Counted from the stretch's first letter, positions 37,560 to 46,259 are shown. The stretch: DNA of 64,000 bases from Streptomyces sp. NRRL B-1347 (GCF_000720325.1 NZ_JOJM01000016.1:62001-126000), one strand, 5' to 3'. Notes: generated from the letters alone by a model not told the origin. Translations and numbers: made by a program.

Positions 37560-38000
37560 CTACGGCGGGTCGGTCTCGGTGATCACCGCGAGGAGTTGCA
37601 GCGCGTCCCAGCCGCCCCAGCGCGCCACGCCGAGGGCTATCCAGTGGGCTTCGGCCCGCCACAGGTGGACGTCGGGGACCGTCTCGCTGAGGGTGGCCCA
37701 GGGCTCCGGCACGTCGCCCGAACCGGCCACGACGCGGGCGAAGGCGCTGGCGAGGCTGAAGACGTGGGGCTCGCCCCAGCGCGCGGTCAGCAGCACGGTG
37801 AGCGCGTCGCGCTCCGCCTCGTACTGCTCCTCCACGGCGTCGCGGGCCGTGCCGTCGTCGTCCTCCGCCGTCTCGTACGTGCGTAACTCCGCGATGTGGA
37901 AGCCGGGTCCGGCGCGACCGGCCTCGGACCTGCCGGGCGCCTCGGGGAAGTCCCGGGCGCGCAGCAGGTCGATCGTCGCGATGTGCTCTGCGCTGCTCAT
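37560..38000 (-). CDS. Hypothetical protein
   Basis: A 146-residue acidic protein that I do not assign to a family. It begins MSSAEHIATIDLL, has a central segment VEEQYEAERDALTVLLTARWGEP and a C-terminus rich in Trp (WRAEAHWIALGVARWGGWDA). There is no signal peptide or membrane helix. ATG at 38000 is used instead of an upstream start because the family-like segment begins there. It converges with the HIBCH gene. Codon use is normal for the region. Confidence 0.65.
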   Translation of the reverse strand: MSSAEHIATIDLLRARDFPEAPGRSEAGRAGPGFHIAELRTYETAEDDDGTARDAVEEQYEAERDALTVLLTARWGEPHVFSLASAFARVVAGSGDVPEPWATLSETVPDVHLWRAEAHWIALGVARWGGWDALQLLAVITETDPP

Positions 38001-38083
38001 GCGGTCCAGTAAAGCGGCCGCCACTGACAATCAGTCACCAACAGCGAGCGGGCGACGGGCCGTCGGGGCTTCCGGGCCGCCGG

Positions 38084-38821
38084 TCAGGCGTCCCTGCGGC
38101 GCACCGCCCACCAGCCGGCGAGCAGCGCGGCGGCCGCCCAGGCCGCCGTCACGGCGAGCCCCGCCCACGGGCCGAGCACGCCCGTGGGGTCCTCGTGCAG
38201 GACCTGCTGCCCGGCCTTGTCGGGCAGGAACTGCGCGGCACCGCCCGCGACGTCGCCGACCACGAAGGACACGATGAGGATGAACGGGATCAGCAGGCTG
38301 AGCACGACCGCTCCGCTGCGCAGCAGCGTGGTGAGGCCCGCCGCGAACAGCGCCATCAGGGCCAGGTAGACCCCGCCGCCCAGGCAGGCGCGCAGCGCTC
38401 CGGGGTGGCCGAGGCCGATGGCGTACTCCCCCAGGAAGGCCTGGCCCGCGAGGAACGCGCCGAAGCAGGTGGCGAGGCCCACGACCAGGGCCGCCGCGCC
38501 GACGACGGCGGCCTTCGCGGCGTAGAACAGGCCCCTGCGCGGGACGGCCGCGAGCGAGACGCGCAGCGCCCCCGTGACGTACTCGGAGCCGACGGCGGCC
38601 GTGCCGAAGCTGATGGCCGCGATCTGGCCGAAGTTGAGGGCGTAGAAGGCGTCGAAGACGGGTTCGGCGTCGGCGTTGTCGGCCTCCGCCCTGCCCACGG
38701 TGGCGAACGCGAGGACGGTGATGGCGAGGGTCGCGGCGAACACCGCGAGGAGCGGGACAAGCGCCGCCCGCAGCGACTTGATCTTGATCCACTCGGAGTG
38801 GAGTACGGCGGCGGTCGACAT
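38084..38821 (-). CDS. ABC-2 type transporter permease
   Basis: A 245-residue membrane protein with six hydrophobic segments (roughly residues 20-38, 60-78, 100-122, 138-160, 168-190 and 220-238). It opens with LHSEWIKIKSLRA, the usual start of actinobacterial ABC-2 permeases. GGAGG precedes the ATG. It starts two bases after the ATPase stop. The pair is divergent from a histidine kinase and response regulator gene, the usual layout for regulated export of antibiotics or stress peptides. Confidence 0.88.
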   Translation of the reverse strand: MSTAAVLHSEWIKIKSLRAALVPLLAVFAATLAITVLAFATVGRAEADNADAEPVFDAFYALNFGQIAAISFGTAAVGSEYVTGALRVSLAAVPRRGLFYAAKAAVVGAAALVVGLATCFGAFLAGQAFLGEYAIGLGHPGALRACLGGGVYLALMALFAAGLTTLLRSGAVVLSLLIPFILIVSFVVGDVAGGAAQFLPDKAGQQVLHEDPTGVLGPWAGLAVTAAWAAAALLAGWWAVRRRDA

Positions 38822-38823
38822 GG

Positions 38824-39915
38824 TCAGGCCTCCTGGTGGGTCGTGGTGGTCGCGGAGCCGGTGGTACTGGTGGGGCCTGTCGTACTGGTGTGGTCTGTAG
38901 TACTGGTGTGGTCTGTCGCGCCGGTGGGGTCCGTGGAACTGGTGTGGCCCTTGGTACTGGTGGAGTCTGTGGCACTGGTCGAGCCTGTGAGGCTCACGGG
39001 ACCCGTGGAACTCGCGGAGAATTCCGTCTCCTGTGCGGTCAGGGCCAGATACGCCTGCTCCAAAGAGGCCTCCTCGTCGGCGAGTTCGAGGATCGGTACG
39101 CCCTCGCGGGCGGCCAGCGCGCCGACCTCGGCGGCGCGGGCGCCTTCGACCGTCCACGCGCCGCCCTCGCCTTCGACGAGGTCGTGTCCCGCGCGGGCCA
39201 GCGCGGCCCGCAGCCGGGCCGGGTCGCTGGTGCGGGCCCGCACGCGGGGACTGCTGTGCGCGGTGATGAACTCCCGCATGGGGGTGTCCGTCAGGAGCCG
39301 GCCCTTGCCGAGGACGACGAGGTGGTCGGCGAACGTGGCGGTCTCGTTCATCAGGTGGCTCGACACGAGCACGGTGCGGCCCTCTCGGGCCAGGCGGCGC
39401 ATCAGCTCGCGGATCCAGATGATCCCCTCCGGGTCGAGGCCGTTCGACGGCTCGTCCAGGAGGACCACGGCCGGGTCGCCGAGCAGGGCGGCCGCGATGC
39501 CGAGGCGCTGACGCATGCCCAGCGAGAACGTCTTGATCCGCTTGTGCGCGACGGCGGCGAGGCCGGTCTCCTCCAGGACTTCGCCCACGCGCGGGGCGGC
39601 GATCCGGTTGCTGACGGCGAGGGCACGCAGGTGGTCGCGGGCGGTGCGCGAGCCGTGGGCGGCCTGCGCGTCGAGCAGGGCACCGACCTGGCGCAGCGGC
39701 TCGTCGTACGTGGCGAACGGGCGGCCGCCGACGGTGGCGGTGCCCGACGTGGGCCGGTCGAGGCCGAGCACGAGGCGCATGGTAGTGGACTTGCCCGCGC
39801 CATTGGGGCCGAGGAAGCCGGTGACGCGGCCGGGCCCGACGCTGAAGGTCAGGTCGTCGACCGCGCGCCTGGTGCCGTACTCCTTGGTCAGCTGGTGGAC
39901 GTCGATGCTGGTCAT
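38824..39915 (-). CDS. ABC transporter ATPase with Ser/Thr-rich C-terminal tail
   Basis: A 363-residue ATPase. Walker A is GPNGAGKST near residue 37, signature FSLGMRQRLGIA, Walker B VVLLDEPSNGLDPEG, and the H-loop is in VSSHL. Residues about 300-363 form a tail of repeated Thr/Ser/Asp/Gly (pattern near TSTTDH) encoded by 15-bp repeats; normal ATPases of this class end soon after the DEEASLEQAYL segment. ATG at 39915 is the start that gives the standard N-terminus (SIDVHQLTKEYG). Confidence 0.9.
   Translation of the reverse strand: MTSIDVHQLTKEYGTRRAVDDLTFSVGPGRVTGFLGPNGAGKSTTMRLVLGLDRPTSGTATVGGRPFATYDEPLRQVGALLDAQAAHGSRTARDHLRALAVSNRIAAPRVGEVLEETGLAAVAHKRIKTFSLGMRQRLGIAAALLGDPAVVLLDEPSNGLDPEGIIWIRELMRRLAREGRTVLVSSHLMNETATFADHLVVLGKGRLLTDTPMREFITAHSSPRVRARTSDPARLRAALARAGHDLVEGEGGAWTVEGARAAEVGALAAREGVPILELADEEASLEQAYLALTAQETEFSASSTGPVSLTGSTSATDSTSTKGHTSSTDPTGATDHTSTTDHTSTTGPTSTTGSATTTTHQEA
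38836..39012 (-). repeat. Degenerate 15-bp repeats encoding the Thr/Ser tail of the ABC ATPase
   Basis: On the plus strand the segment is a run of units like GTACTGGTGTGGTCT with variations; every unit encodes five residues on the minus strand. It is in frame throughout, so repeat number changes would lengthen or shorten the tail without frameshift. Confidence 0.7.
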
Positions 39916-39971
39916 GGGGCAACCCTCGCGTCCGGTGCCGGTACGGGGCCTCCCCCGGCCGAGGAGATCGT

Positions 39972-39989
39972 CTCCCCCGCACGGGGGAG
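39972..39989. promoter_or_regulatory. Inverted repeat between divergent ABC and kinase genes
   Basis: CTCCCCC, GCAC, GGGGGAG: perfect 7-bp arms in the 100-base gap between two divergent transcription units. It is well placed as the binding site for the response regulator at 41298 to control both, or as an RNA hairpin in the ABC leader. Inferred. Confidence 0.4.
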
Positions 39990-40015
39990 CCGGGCCACGC
40001 GCGCGTGCTGGCACG

Positions 40016-41254
40016 ATGATCCGCATGATCCGCCTGCTGCGACCGCTGACCCGCGCGGTCACCTACACCCGCTGGCTGCATCTGCTCGTCGGCGGCCTCG
40101 TGGTCCTCGCCGCGGCCACGATCCACGGTGTCGAGAGCGCCACCGCGCGGGACTGGCTGGTCATCACCCTGCTGCCCATCCCCTTCGTGGCGGCGGTCGC
40201 CCTGGTGCCCGCGATGCGCCGGGCCGAGGGGCTCCAGGCGCGCCTGATGCTGTTCCCCGGGGCGCACGCGCCGGAGGCGCGGACCGGGGACCCCGGAGTC
40301 GGCCCCGTCGACCCCGGTGTCTCCGGGGCGCCCTCGGCCTCGTGGCGCGACCGCGGCAGGACCGCCGTGTGGCTCGTGGTGCGCCTGGAGCTGGGGTGGG
40401 GGCTCGGCGTGGCCTCGGTGCAGCTCATCGGGTACGCGCTCGCGCTGCTCGGCACGACCTCGGAGGCCCCCGACGACGACGGCCTGTTCCTGCCCCGGCC
40501 GGAGCAGGCCGCTTGGAGCGCCCTGCTCCTGCCGCTGCCCCTGATCTGCCTGAGCGTCCTGGTGGTCGCGGCGGGCGGTGTCGCCACGGCCGCCGCCCGG
40601 AGCCTGCTCGGCCCCTCGCCCACCGAGCGCCTGGCGGCCCTGGAGGAGCGCACCGAGCAGCTCTTGGAGCGCAACCGCATCGCCCGCGAGCTGCACGACT
40701 CCATCGGGCACGCCCTGACCGTCGCCGTGGTGCAGGCCGGTGCCGCCCGGGCCGCCGCGGACCCTGCGTTCACCGACCGCGCCCTGGAGGCCATCGAGGA
40801 GACCGGCCGCGACGCCCTGGAGGACCTGGAGCGGGTCCTCCGGGTCCTGCGGGAGGACGCGGAGCCCGCCCACCGCCGCCCCACCCTCGCCGCCGCGGAC
40901 CGGCTCCTGGAGTCCGCGCGGACGGTGGGCGCCAAGGTCGACGCCGAGGTGTCGGGCCCGGTGGACGACCTGCCGGGGCCCGTCTCGCGTGAGGGCTACC
41001 GCATGCTCCAGGAGGCGCTGACGAACGTCCTGCGGCACGCGGGTCCGGTTCCGGTTCGGGTGCGCGTCGCGGTGGCCGAAGACCGGCTGACCCTCGACGT
41101 GCGCAACGCCCTGCCGCACCGGACGGCCCCCACCGGCCGTGGCGGCAGCGGCCTGCGCGGCATCCGCGAGCGCGCCGTGCTGCTCGGCGGCCGGGCGAGC
41201 ACCGGGCCCGCGGACGGCGAGTGGCGGGTGCACGCCGAACTGCCGCTGCGCTGA
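40016..41254 (+). CDS. Sensor histidine kinase (HisKA_3, NarL-type partner)
   Basis: A 412-residue membrane kinase with hydrophobic segments near residues 22-42, 48-66, 128-150 and 175-197. Then come the HisKA_3 dimerisation helix with the phospho-His in NRIARELHDSIGHAL, and a HATPase domain with N-box LQEALTNVLRHA and G-box GRGGSGLRGI. The start is ATG 40016 or 40025. It is divergent from the ABC pair and lies 43 bases before its response regulator. Signal unknown; the layout suggests it senses something the transporter exports. Confidence 0.88.
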   Translation: MIRMIRLLRPLTRAVTYTRWLHLLVGGLVVLAAATIHGVESATARDWLVITLLPIPFVAAVALVPAMRRAEGLQARLMLFPGAHAPEARTGDPGVGPVDPGVSGAPSASWRDRGRTAVWLVVRLELGWGLGVASVQLIGYALALLGTTSEAPDDDGLFLPRPEQAAWSALLLPLPLICLSVLVVAAGGVATAAARSLLGPSPTERLAALEERTEQLLERNRIARELHDSIGHALTVAVVQAGAARAAADPAFTDRALEAIEETGRDALEDLERVLRVLREDAEPAHRRPTLAAADRLLESARTVGAKVDAEVSGPVDDLPGPVSREGYRMLQEALTNVLRHAGPVPVRVRVAVAEDRLTLDVRNALPHRTAPTGRGGSGLRGIRERAVLLGGRASTGPADGEWRVHAELPLR

Positions 41255-41297
41255 GGCCCCCTGAGCCGCTCCCGGGCTCGTGATCTAGGCTGGCCGG

Positions 41298-41960
41298 ATG
41301 CCCGTGACCGTGCTCCTCGTCGACGACGAGCCCCTCGTCCGCGCGGGCCTGCGCGCCGTCCTGGAGGCACAGCCCGACATCGAGGTCGTCGGGGAGGCCG
41401 CCGACGGCGCGGCCGTCATCCCCCTGGTGCGGCAGCTGCGCCCGGACGTCGTCGCGATGGACGTGCGCATGCCCCTCCTGGACGGCATCGAGGCCACGCG
41501 CGCGGTGCTGCGGACCGTGCAGGACCCACCCAAGATCGTCGTCATCACGACCTTCGAGAACGACGAGTACGTGTACGAGGCGCTGCGCGCGGGCGCCGAC
41601 GGCTTCCTGCTCAAGCGGGCCAGGCCCGCGGAGATCGTGCACGCGGTGCGCCTGGTGGCCGAGGGCGAGTCGCTGCTGTTCCCGGCCGCGGTGCGCCGTC
41701 TCGCCGCCAGCCACGGCGAGGAGCGGGGCGAGGAGGGCGCCAGGGCCGCGTTCGCGCGGGCCGGGCTCACCGGGCGCGAGGAGGAGGTGCTGCGCCTGAT
41801 GGCGCGCGGCCTGTCGAACGCGGAGATCGCCGAGCGGCTCGTGGTCGGCACCGAGACGGTCAAGTCGCACGTGAGCGCGGTGCTCGCGAAGCTCGGCGCG
41901 CGGGACCGCACGCAGGCGGTGATCGTGGCCTACGAGTCCGGTTTCGTGGCCCCGGGATGA
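41298..41960 (+). CDS. NarL/LuxR-family response regulator
   Basis: A 220-residue regulator: receiver domain with Asp in VAMDVRMPLLDG, switch residues in VVITTF and Lys in LLKR; then the LuxR HTH (LTGREEEVLRLMARGLSNAEIAERL cut into its usual four helices). TAGGCT at 41286-41291 lies six bases before the ATG, with no Shine-Dalgarno sequence, so it may be read from a leaderless mRNA. It is the partner of the kinase upstream. Confidence 0.9.
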   Translation: MPVTVLLVDDEPLVRAGLRAVLEAQPDIEVVGEAADGAAVIPLVRQLRPDVVAMDVRMPLLDGIEATRAVLRTVQDPPKIVVITTFENDEYVYEALRAGADGFLLKRARPAEIVHAVRLVAEGESLLFPAAVRRLAASHGEERGEEGARAAFARAGLTGREEEVLRLMARGLSNAEIAERLVVGTETVKSHVSAVLAKLGARDRTQAVIVAYESGFVAPG

Positions 41961-42042
41961 GGCGGTCCGGAATCGGTCGGCGCGATCGGCACTCGCACCG
42001 GCGGACGCCTTCCGAGTACCATCCGCCCATCATGCGCATGAG

Positions 42043-43215
42043 ATGGAAGGACGGACGTTGGGGCGGCTGACCGGCGGAGATCCATCTCTGCTACGGCGGA
42101 TCAACTCCTCGGTGGTGCTGCACGCGCTGCGCGCCGCGGATTTCGCGACACTCACGGAGATCACCCGGGCGACGGGCCTGTCACGGCCCACCGTCGAGGG
42201 CGTGGTCGAGGGGCTCATCGAGGCCGGTCTCGTGGTGGAGACCGACGTGGACGACGGCGCGGCACGGCGCCAGGGACGACCGGCACGGAAGTTCCGCTTC
42301 CGCGCGGAGGCGGGACATCTCCTCGGCTTGGAGATCGGCCCGCACCGGGTGGCCGCGGTCCTGTCGGACCTGCACGGCAAGATCCTCGGCACGGCGGCCA
42401 AGGACGTCTCCGAGACGGCGTCGGCGGACGAGCGCCTGGAGCGGCTGCGCGGCGCGGTCGCCGATCTGCTGCGCCGTGCCGGGGTGGCCCGCGGTTCGCT
42501 GCGCGCCGTCGGCGTGGGCAGCCCCGGCATCGTGGAGGCGGACGGCTCGGTGCGCCTCAGCACGGCGCTGCCCGGCTGGACGGGCCTGCCGCTGGGCGAG
42601 CGGCTGCGCCGCTCCTTCAAGTGCCCGGTCCTGGTCGAGAACGACGCGAACGCGGCGGCGGTGGCCGAGCACTGGAAGGGCGCGGCGACGAAGTCGGACG
42701 ACGTGGTGTTCGTCCTGGCCGGGCTCAGCCCCGGGGCGGGCTCGCTGATCGGCGGGCGGCTGCACCGCGGCTACGGGGGCGCGGCGGGCGAGATCGGCGC
42801 GCTGCACCTGCTGGGCCGCGAGGTGAAGCCGGAGACGCTGCTCTCGACCACGGACGAGCCGCTGCACCCGCTGGACGAGCAGGCGGTGGCGGAGGTCTTC
42901 GCGCACGCCCGCGAGGGCGACGAGCGGGCGCTCGCGGCGGTGGACCGGTTCATCCGGCGCCTGGTGCACGACGTGGCGGCGCTCGTCCTCGCGCTCGATC
43001 CGGAGCTGGTCGTGGTGGGCGGCTGGGCGGCGGGCCTGGACGGCGTCCTGGACCCGCTGCGCCACGAGCTGGCCCGCTACTGCCTCAGGCCGCCGCGGGT
43101 GGCCCTTTCGGTCCTTGGCGAGGCCGCGGTGGCGACGGGCGCGTTGCGCTTGGCGCTTGACCATGTGGAGGACGAGCTGTTCGCGGTGGAGGGCACCGTG
43201 ACCGCGGGGCGGTGA
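42043..43215 (+). CDS. ROK family transcriptional regulator / sugar kinase-like
   Basis: A 390-residue protein. The N-terminal winged HTH (TEITRATGLSRPTVEGVVEGL, about residues 37-60) is joined to a ROK kinase-like domain (LLGLEIGPHRV, VENDANAAAVAEH, GAAGEIGALHL). The usual ROK zinc ligands are only partly visible: the expected Cys-rich segment after GEIG is missing, so zinc binding is doubtful. ATG at 42043 has no clear binding site; TTG at 42058, preceded by GGAAGG, is an alternative. The regulated sugar is unknown. Confidence 0.85.
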   Translation: MEGRTLGRLTGGDPSLLRRINSSVVLHALRAADFATLTEITRATGLSRPTVEGVVEGLIEAGLVVETDVDDGAARRQGRPARKFRFRAEAGHLLGLEIGPHRVAAVLSDLHGKILGTAAKDVSETASADERLERLRGAVADLLRRAGVARGSLRAVGVGSPGIVEADGSVRLSTALPGWTGLPLGERLRRSFKCPVLVENDANAAAVAEHWKGAATKSDDVVFVLAGLSPGAGSLIGGRLHRGYGGAAGEIGALHLLGREVKPETLLSTTDEPLHPLDEQAVAEVFAHAREGDERALAAVDRFIRRLVHDVAALVLALDPELVVVGGWAAGLDGVLDPLRHELARYCLRPPRVALSVLGEAAVATGALRLALDHVEDELFAVEGTVTAGR

Positions 43216-43254
43216 GGTGCGGGCTTTCCCGCGCTGCGCGCTTGTCCTCAAACG

Positions 43255-43284
43255 CCGGACGGGCACATTTCTGTGCCCGTCCGG
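43255..43284. terminator. Bidirectional terminator between ROK and GntR genes
   Basis: CCGGACGGGCAC, loop ATTTCT, GTGCCCGTCCGG: a perfect 12-bp stem between two convergent genes. Confidence 0.8.
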
Positions 43285-43306
43285 GGTTCGTCACCCCACT
43301 GAGGCT

Positions 43307-44068
43307 TCAGGAAGCCTGGCGCTCCGGGCCGTGGTGGATCTCCACCGCGCCCTCGTCGCCGAACGTGAGGCGGCAGGTGTCCGCCCGGTACGTCGCCACG
43401 GAGAGCGCCGCCGTGCGGCCGCCCGCGAGGAAGCGGGTGGTGACGACGAGGACCGGGGCGCCGGGCAGCCGGTCGAGGGCCCGGGCGTCGTCGGCGCGGG
43501 CCGAGCCGAGCTCGACGGCGCGGTCCTGGCCTTCGAGGTCGAGCCGGTCGAGCTCCCGCAGCACGGCACGCGCGCGTGCCGGTCCCGCGGGGGCGTCGAT
43601 GGCGGTGAGGTCGGGCACCGACGACGACGGCACGTACAGCAGCTCGGCGGCTACGGGCTGGCCGTGCGAGACGCGGGTGCGGCGGACCGTGTGCACGAGC
43701 TCGTCCGGGCCGGTCTCCAGGGCGCGGGCGACGTCGGCGGGCGGCACGGCGGGCTCGCTGTCGGCGGGCTGCCAGTCGTCCCCGGGCGCACCGGGCCAGC
43801 TGCCCCGGTCGGTGCCGACGGCCACGCCCATGCGCGGCGGGGCGACGGTCGTGCCGACGCCGCGGCGGCGCTGCAGCCTGCCCTCCAGCTCCAGCTGCTC
43901 CAGGGCCTGGCGCAGCGTCGCGCGGGCGACGCCGAACCGGGCCGCGAGGTCGCGCTCGTTCGGCAGGATCTCGCCGACGGCGAACTCGGAGTCGAGTGCT
44001 TCGCTGAGCACGGTCTTGAGGTGCCAGTACTTCGGCTCCGGCACCGTTTCCAGCTGCGTGGTCCCCAC
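43307..44068 (-). CDS. GntR/HutC-family regulator
   Basis: A 253-residue regulator. The N-terminal winged helix includes ERDLAARFGVARATLRQAL and the wing RRRGVGTTVA; the C-terminal UTRA domain (about residues 85-240) binds the effector. GTG at 44068 is chosen because GGAGG lies just upstream and the upstream frame is poor in typical codons. The HTH resembles that of DasR-type regulators, and a DasR-like inverted repeat lies about 100 bases upstream. Effector unknown, possibly an amino sugar phosphate. Confidence 0.88.
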   Translation of the reverse strand: MGTTQLETVPEPKYWHLKTVLSEALDSEFAVGEILPNERDLAARFGVARATLRQALEQLELEGRLQRRRGVGTTVAPPRMGVAVGTDRGSWPGAPGDDWQPADSEPAVPPADVARALETGPDELVHTVRRTRVSHGQPVAAELLYVPSSSVPDLTAIDAPAGPARARAVLRELDRLDLEGQDRAVELGSARADDARALDRLPGAPVLVVTTRFLAGGRTAALSVATYRADTCRLTFGDEGAVEIHHGPERQAS

Positions 44069-44165
44069 CCTGTCCTCCGCATTCGCCGTGCGCAGGCGGC
44101 TTTTCAGCGCCTTGTTTATTAAAGGTTCCTGCACTATCTCAGCGACGATAGAGCCGCACCCACCC

Positions 44166-44179
44166 TTGGTCAAGACCAA
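44166..44179. promoter_or_regulatory. Inverted repeat resembling a DasR/HutC operator
   Basis: TTGGTC, AA, GACCAA: a perfect 6-bp-arm repeat. The core TGGTCAAGACCA differs by one base from the DasR core TGGTCTAGACCA. It lies 98 bases upstream of the GntR start in an A+T-richer promoter region. Either self-regulation by the GntR protein or control by DasR is possible. Confidence 0.55.
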
Positions 44180-44309
44180 TCCTGCTTCCGTTACTGCCCG
44201 CACAGAAGTGGTGCCACAGAGCATTCATGCGGTGTTCGCGAAGGGTCGACACCTCACCCCCTGGCGTGACGAAAACCGATACGTCCCCCACGCGCGCGGA
44301 CGACACGAA

Positions 44310-44336
44310 GCCCCCGCCCATTGCACGGGCGGGGGC
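44310..44336 (-). terminator. Terminator of the sigma factor gene
   Basis: GCCCCCGCCC, loop ATTGCAC, GGGCGGGGGC: a perfect 10-bp stem starting 21 bases past the stop of the sigma factor gene on the minus strand. It also separates it from the GntR promoter region. Confidence 0.75.
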
Positions 44337-44357
44337 CTGGTCCGGGAGGCCGGGGGC

Positions 44358-45266
44358 CTAGGCGGACAGGGACACGAGCTTGTCCGGATTCCGCACAATG
44401 TAGACGCGCTGTACACGACCGTCGGCGACATCCAGCTGGAAGATGCTGTCCACCTTGCCGTCCACCAGGAACACGACGGAGGCGGCGCCGTTGAGCTCCA
44501 CGAAGCGGAACTCGACCCGCTCGGCGTCCGGCAGGCCCTTCTTCGTCGCGCCCAGCACGAAGCGGCCCACCTTGTCGGCGGACTCCACGACCCGCAGCGG
44601 CGCCCTGGCCTTGCCGCCGCTGTCGCCGACCAGGCGCACGTCCGGGGCGAGCAGCGCCATGAGGCCGTCCAGGTCGCCGTCCGTCGCCGCGGCGAGGAAG
44701 CGCTCGGTCAGGTCGCGCCGCTCGACGGGGTCGACCTCGTAGCGCGGCCTGCCCTCGTCGACGTGCTTGCGGGCGCGGCCGGCGAGCTGGCGCACGGCGG
44801 CCTCGCTGCGGTCGAGGGTGACGGCGATCTCGGAGTACGGGAACCCGAAGGCCTCGCGGAGCACGAACACCGCGCGCTCCAGGGGTGAGAGGGACTCCAG
44901 GACGACGAGGACGGCGAGCGACACGGAGTCGGCGAGCATGGCCCGCTCCGCGGTGTCGGGGACGGTCGGCCCGAAGTCGGTCTCGAAGGGTTCGGGCAGC
45001 CAGGGCCCCACGTAGGACTCGCGCCGCGACTGCACGTGGCGGAGCCGGTCGATGGCCAGGCGCGTGGTGACGCGCACCAAGTAGGCGCGCGGTTCGCGCA
45101 CTTGCTCCCGGTCGGCGGTCGACCAGCGCAGCCAGGCGTCCTGGACGACGTCCTCCGCGTCGGCCACCCGGCCGAGCATGCGGTAGGCGACGCCGATGAG
45201 GACGGGCCGGTGTTCTTCGAAGACGTCGGTCGCGGTGTCGGTAGCCACGGTCCCATCCCAGCTCAC
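44358..45266 (-). CDS. ECF41-group sigma factor with SnoaL-like C-terminal domain
   Basis: A 302-residue sigma factor. Region 2 is VAYRMLGRVADAEDVVQDAWLR-like at residues 25-50 and region 4 is at 120-180 (FGFPYSEIAVTLDRSEAAVRQL). The C-terminal SnoaL-fold extension (about 195-300) carries the ECF41 hallmarks: linker motif WLPEP, a DSGGK segment matching the DGGGK motif, and NPDKL near the end. In this group the extension both activates and inhibits the sigma factor in place of an anti-sigma factor. GTG at 45266 has GGAGG upstream. Confidence 0.88.
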   Translation of the reverse strand: MSWDGTVATDTATDVFEEHRPVLIGVAYRMLGRVADAEDVVQDAWLRWSTADREQVREPRAYLVRVTTRLAIDRLRHVQSRRESYVGPWLPEPFETDFGPTVPDTAERAMLADSVSLAVLVVLESLSPLERAVFVLREAFGFPYSEIAVTLDRSEAAVRQLAGRARKHVDEGRPRYEVDPVERRDLTERFLAAATDGDLDGLMALLAPDVRLVGDSGGKARAPLRVVESADKVGRFVLGATKKGLPDAERVEFRFVELNGAASVVFLVDGKVDSIFQLDVADGRVQRVYIVRNPDKLVSLSA

Positions 45267-45419
45267 CGGCCCTCCGCTGTCCACCCGTGGCGGGCACGGG
45301 CGGACGAGGATCACAGCCGTGCGCGGCCGCGCCTCCCCCGCCGGAGCCGACCGGCCCCTTGAACTCGGCGCTACTGAGCGGTAATTCTTGCTGACAAGCC
45401 GTCTAAGTCAGGAGTGGTC

Positions 45420-46259
45420 ATGGCCGCAGAGGTGGCAGAGGTCTCATTCGCCGTCGAATCGCCTCGCGGGCCGCGCACGGTGACCGTCTCCTACCGGCGC
45501 ACGGGTAGCGGCGCGCCCCTGCTGCTCCTGCACGGCATCGGGCACCACCGCCAGGCCTGGGACCCGGTCGTGGACGTCCTGGCGGCCGAGCGCGACGTGA
45601 TCGCCGTGGACCTGCCGGGCTTCGGCGTGTCGCCGCCGCTCCCGGACGGACTCGCGTACGGCCTGCCGTCGGTGGTGCCGGCGCTCGCCGCGCTGTGCGC
45701 GGCCCTGGACGTCGAGCGGCCGCACGTGGCGGGCAATTCGCTGGGCGGCCTGCTCGCCCTGGAGCTCGGCCGCGAGAAGCTCGTACGGTCCGTCACGGCT
45801 CTTTCGCCCGCCGGGTTCTGGACCCAGGCCGAGCGGCGGTACGCGTTCGCGACGCTGCTCTCCATGCGGCGCCTCGCGTCCGCCGTGCCGGTGCCCGTGA
45901 TCGAGCGGCTCTCCCGCAGCGCCGCGGGCCGCACGGCCCTGACGAGCACCATCTACGCCCGGCCCGCGCGCCGGGCGCCGGAGGCCGTCGTCGCCGAGAC
46001 GCTCGCGCTGCGGTACGCGACCGGGTTCGAGCAGACGCTGGCCGCGGGGCGCGACGTGGTGTTCCGGGACGATGTGCCGGGCCTTCCGGTGACGATCGCC
46101 TGGGGCACCCGCGACCGGCTGCTGCTGCGCCGCCAGGGCGTGCGCGCCAAGCGGGCCGTCCCCGAGGCCCGGCTCGTCCGGCTGCCCGGCTGCGGGCACG
46201 TGCCGATGAACGACGACCCCGCGCGCGTGGCGCGCGTCATCCTCGACACGAGCCGCTGA
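45420..46259 (+). CDS. Alpha/beta hydrolase
   Basis: A 279-residue hydrolase: oxyanion motif LLLLHGIGH, the nucleophile elbow GNSLGGLLA, Asp on strand 7 in AWGTRDRLLL and His in GCGHVPMNDD. ATG at 45420 has AGGAG five bases upstream. It is divergent from the ECF41 gene across 153 bases and could be its target. ECF41 genes usually neighbour carboxymuconolactone decarboxylases or oxidoreductases, so this partner would be less usual. Substrate unknown. Confidence 0.88.
   Translation: MAAEVAEVSFAVESPRGPRTVTVSYRRTGSGAPLLLLHGIGHHRQAWDPVVDVLAAERDVIAVDLPGFGVSPPLPDGLAYGLPSVVPALAALCAALDVERPHVAGNSLGGLLALELGREKLVRSVTALSPAGFWTQAERRYAFATLLSMRRLASAVPVPVIERLSRSAAGRTALTSTIYARPARRAPEAVVAETLALRYATGFEQTLAAGRDVVFRDDVPGLPVTIAWGTRDRLLLRRQGVRAKRAVPEARLVRLPGCGHVPMNDDPARVARVILDTSR

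Noticed and set aside
45267..45419. ECF41 promoter (TGTCACA ... CGTC) between sigma factor and hydrolase
   Set aside because: Only partial matches such as TTGTCAG were found and none with correct spacing.
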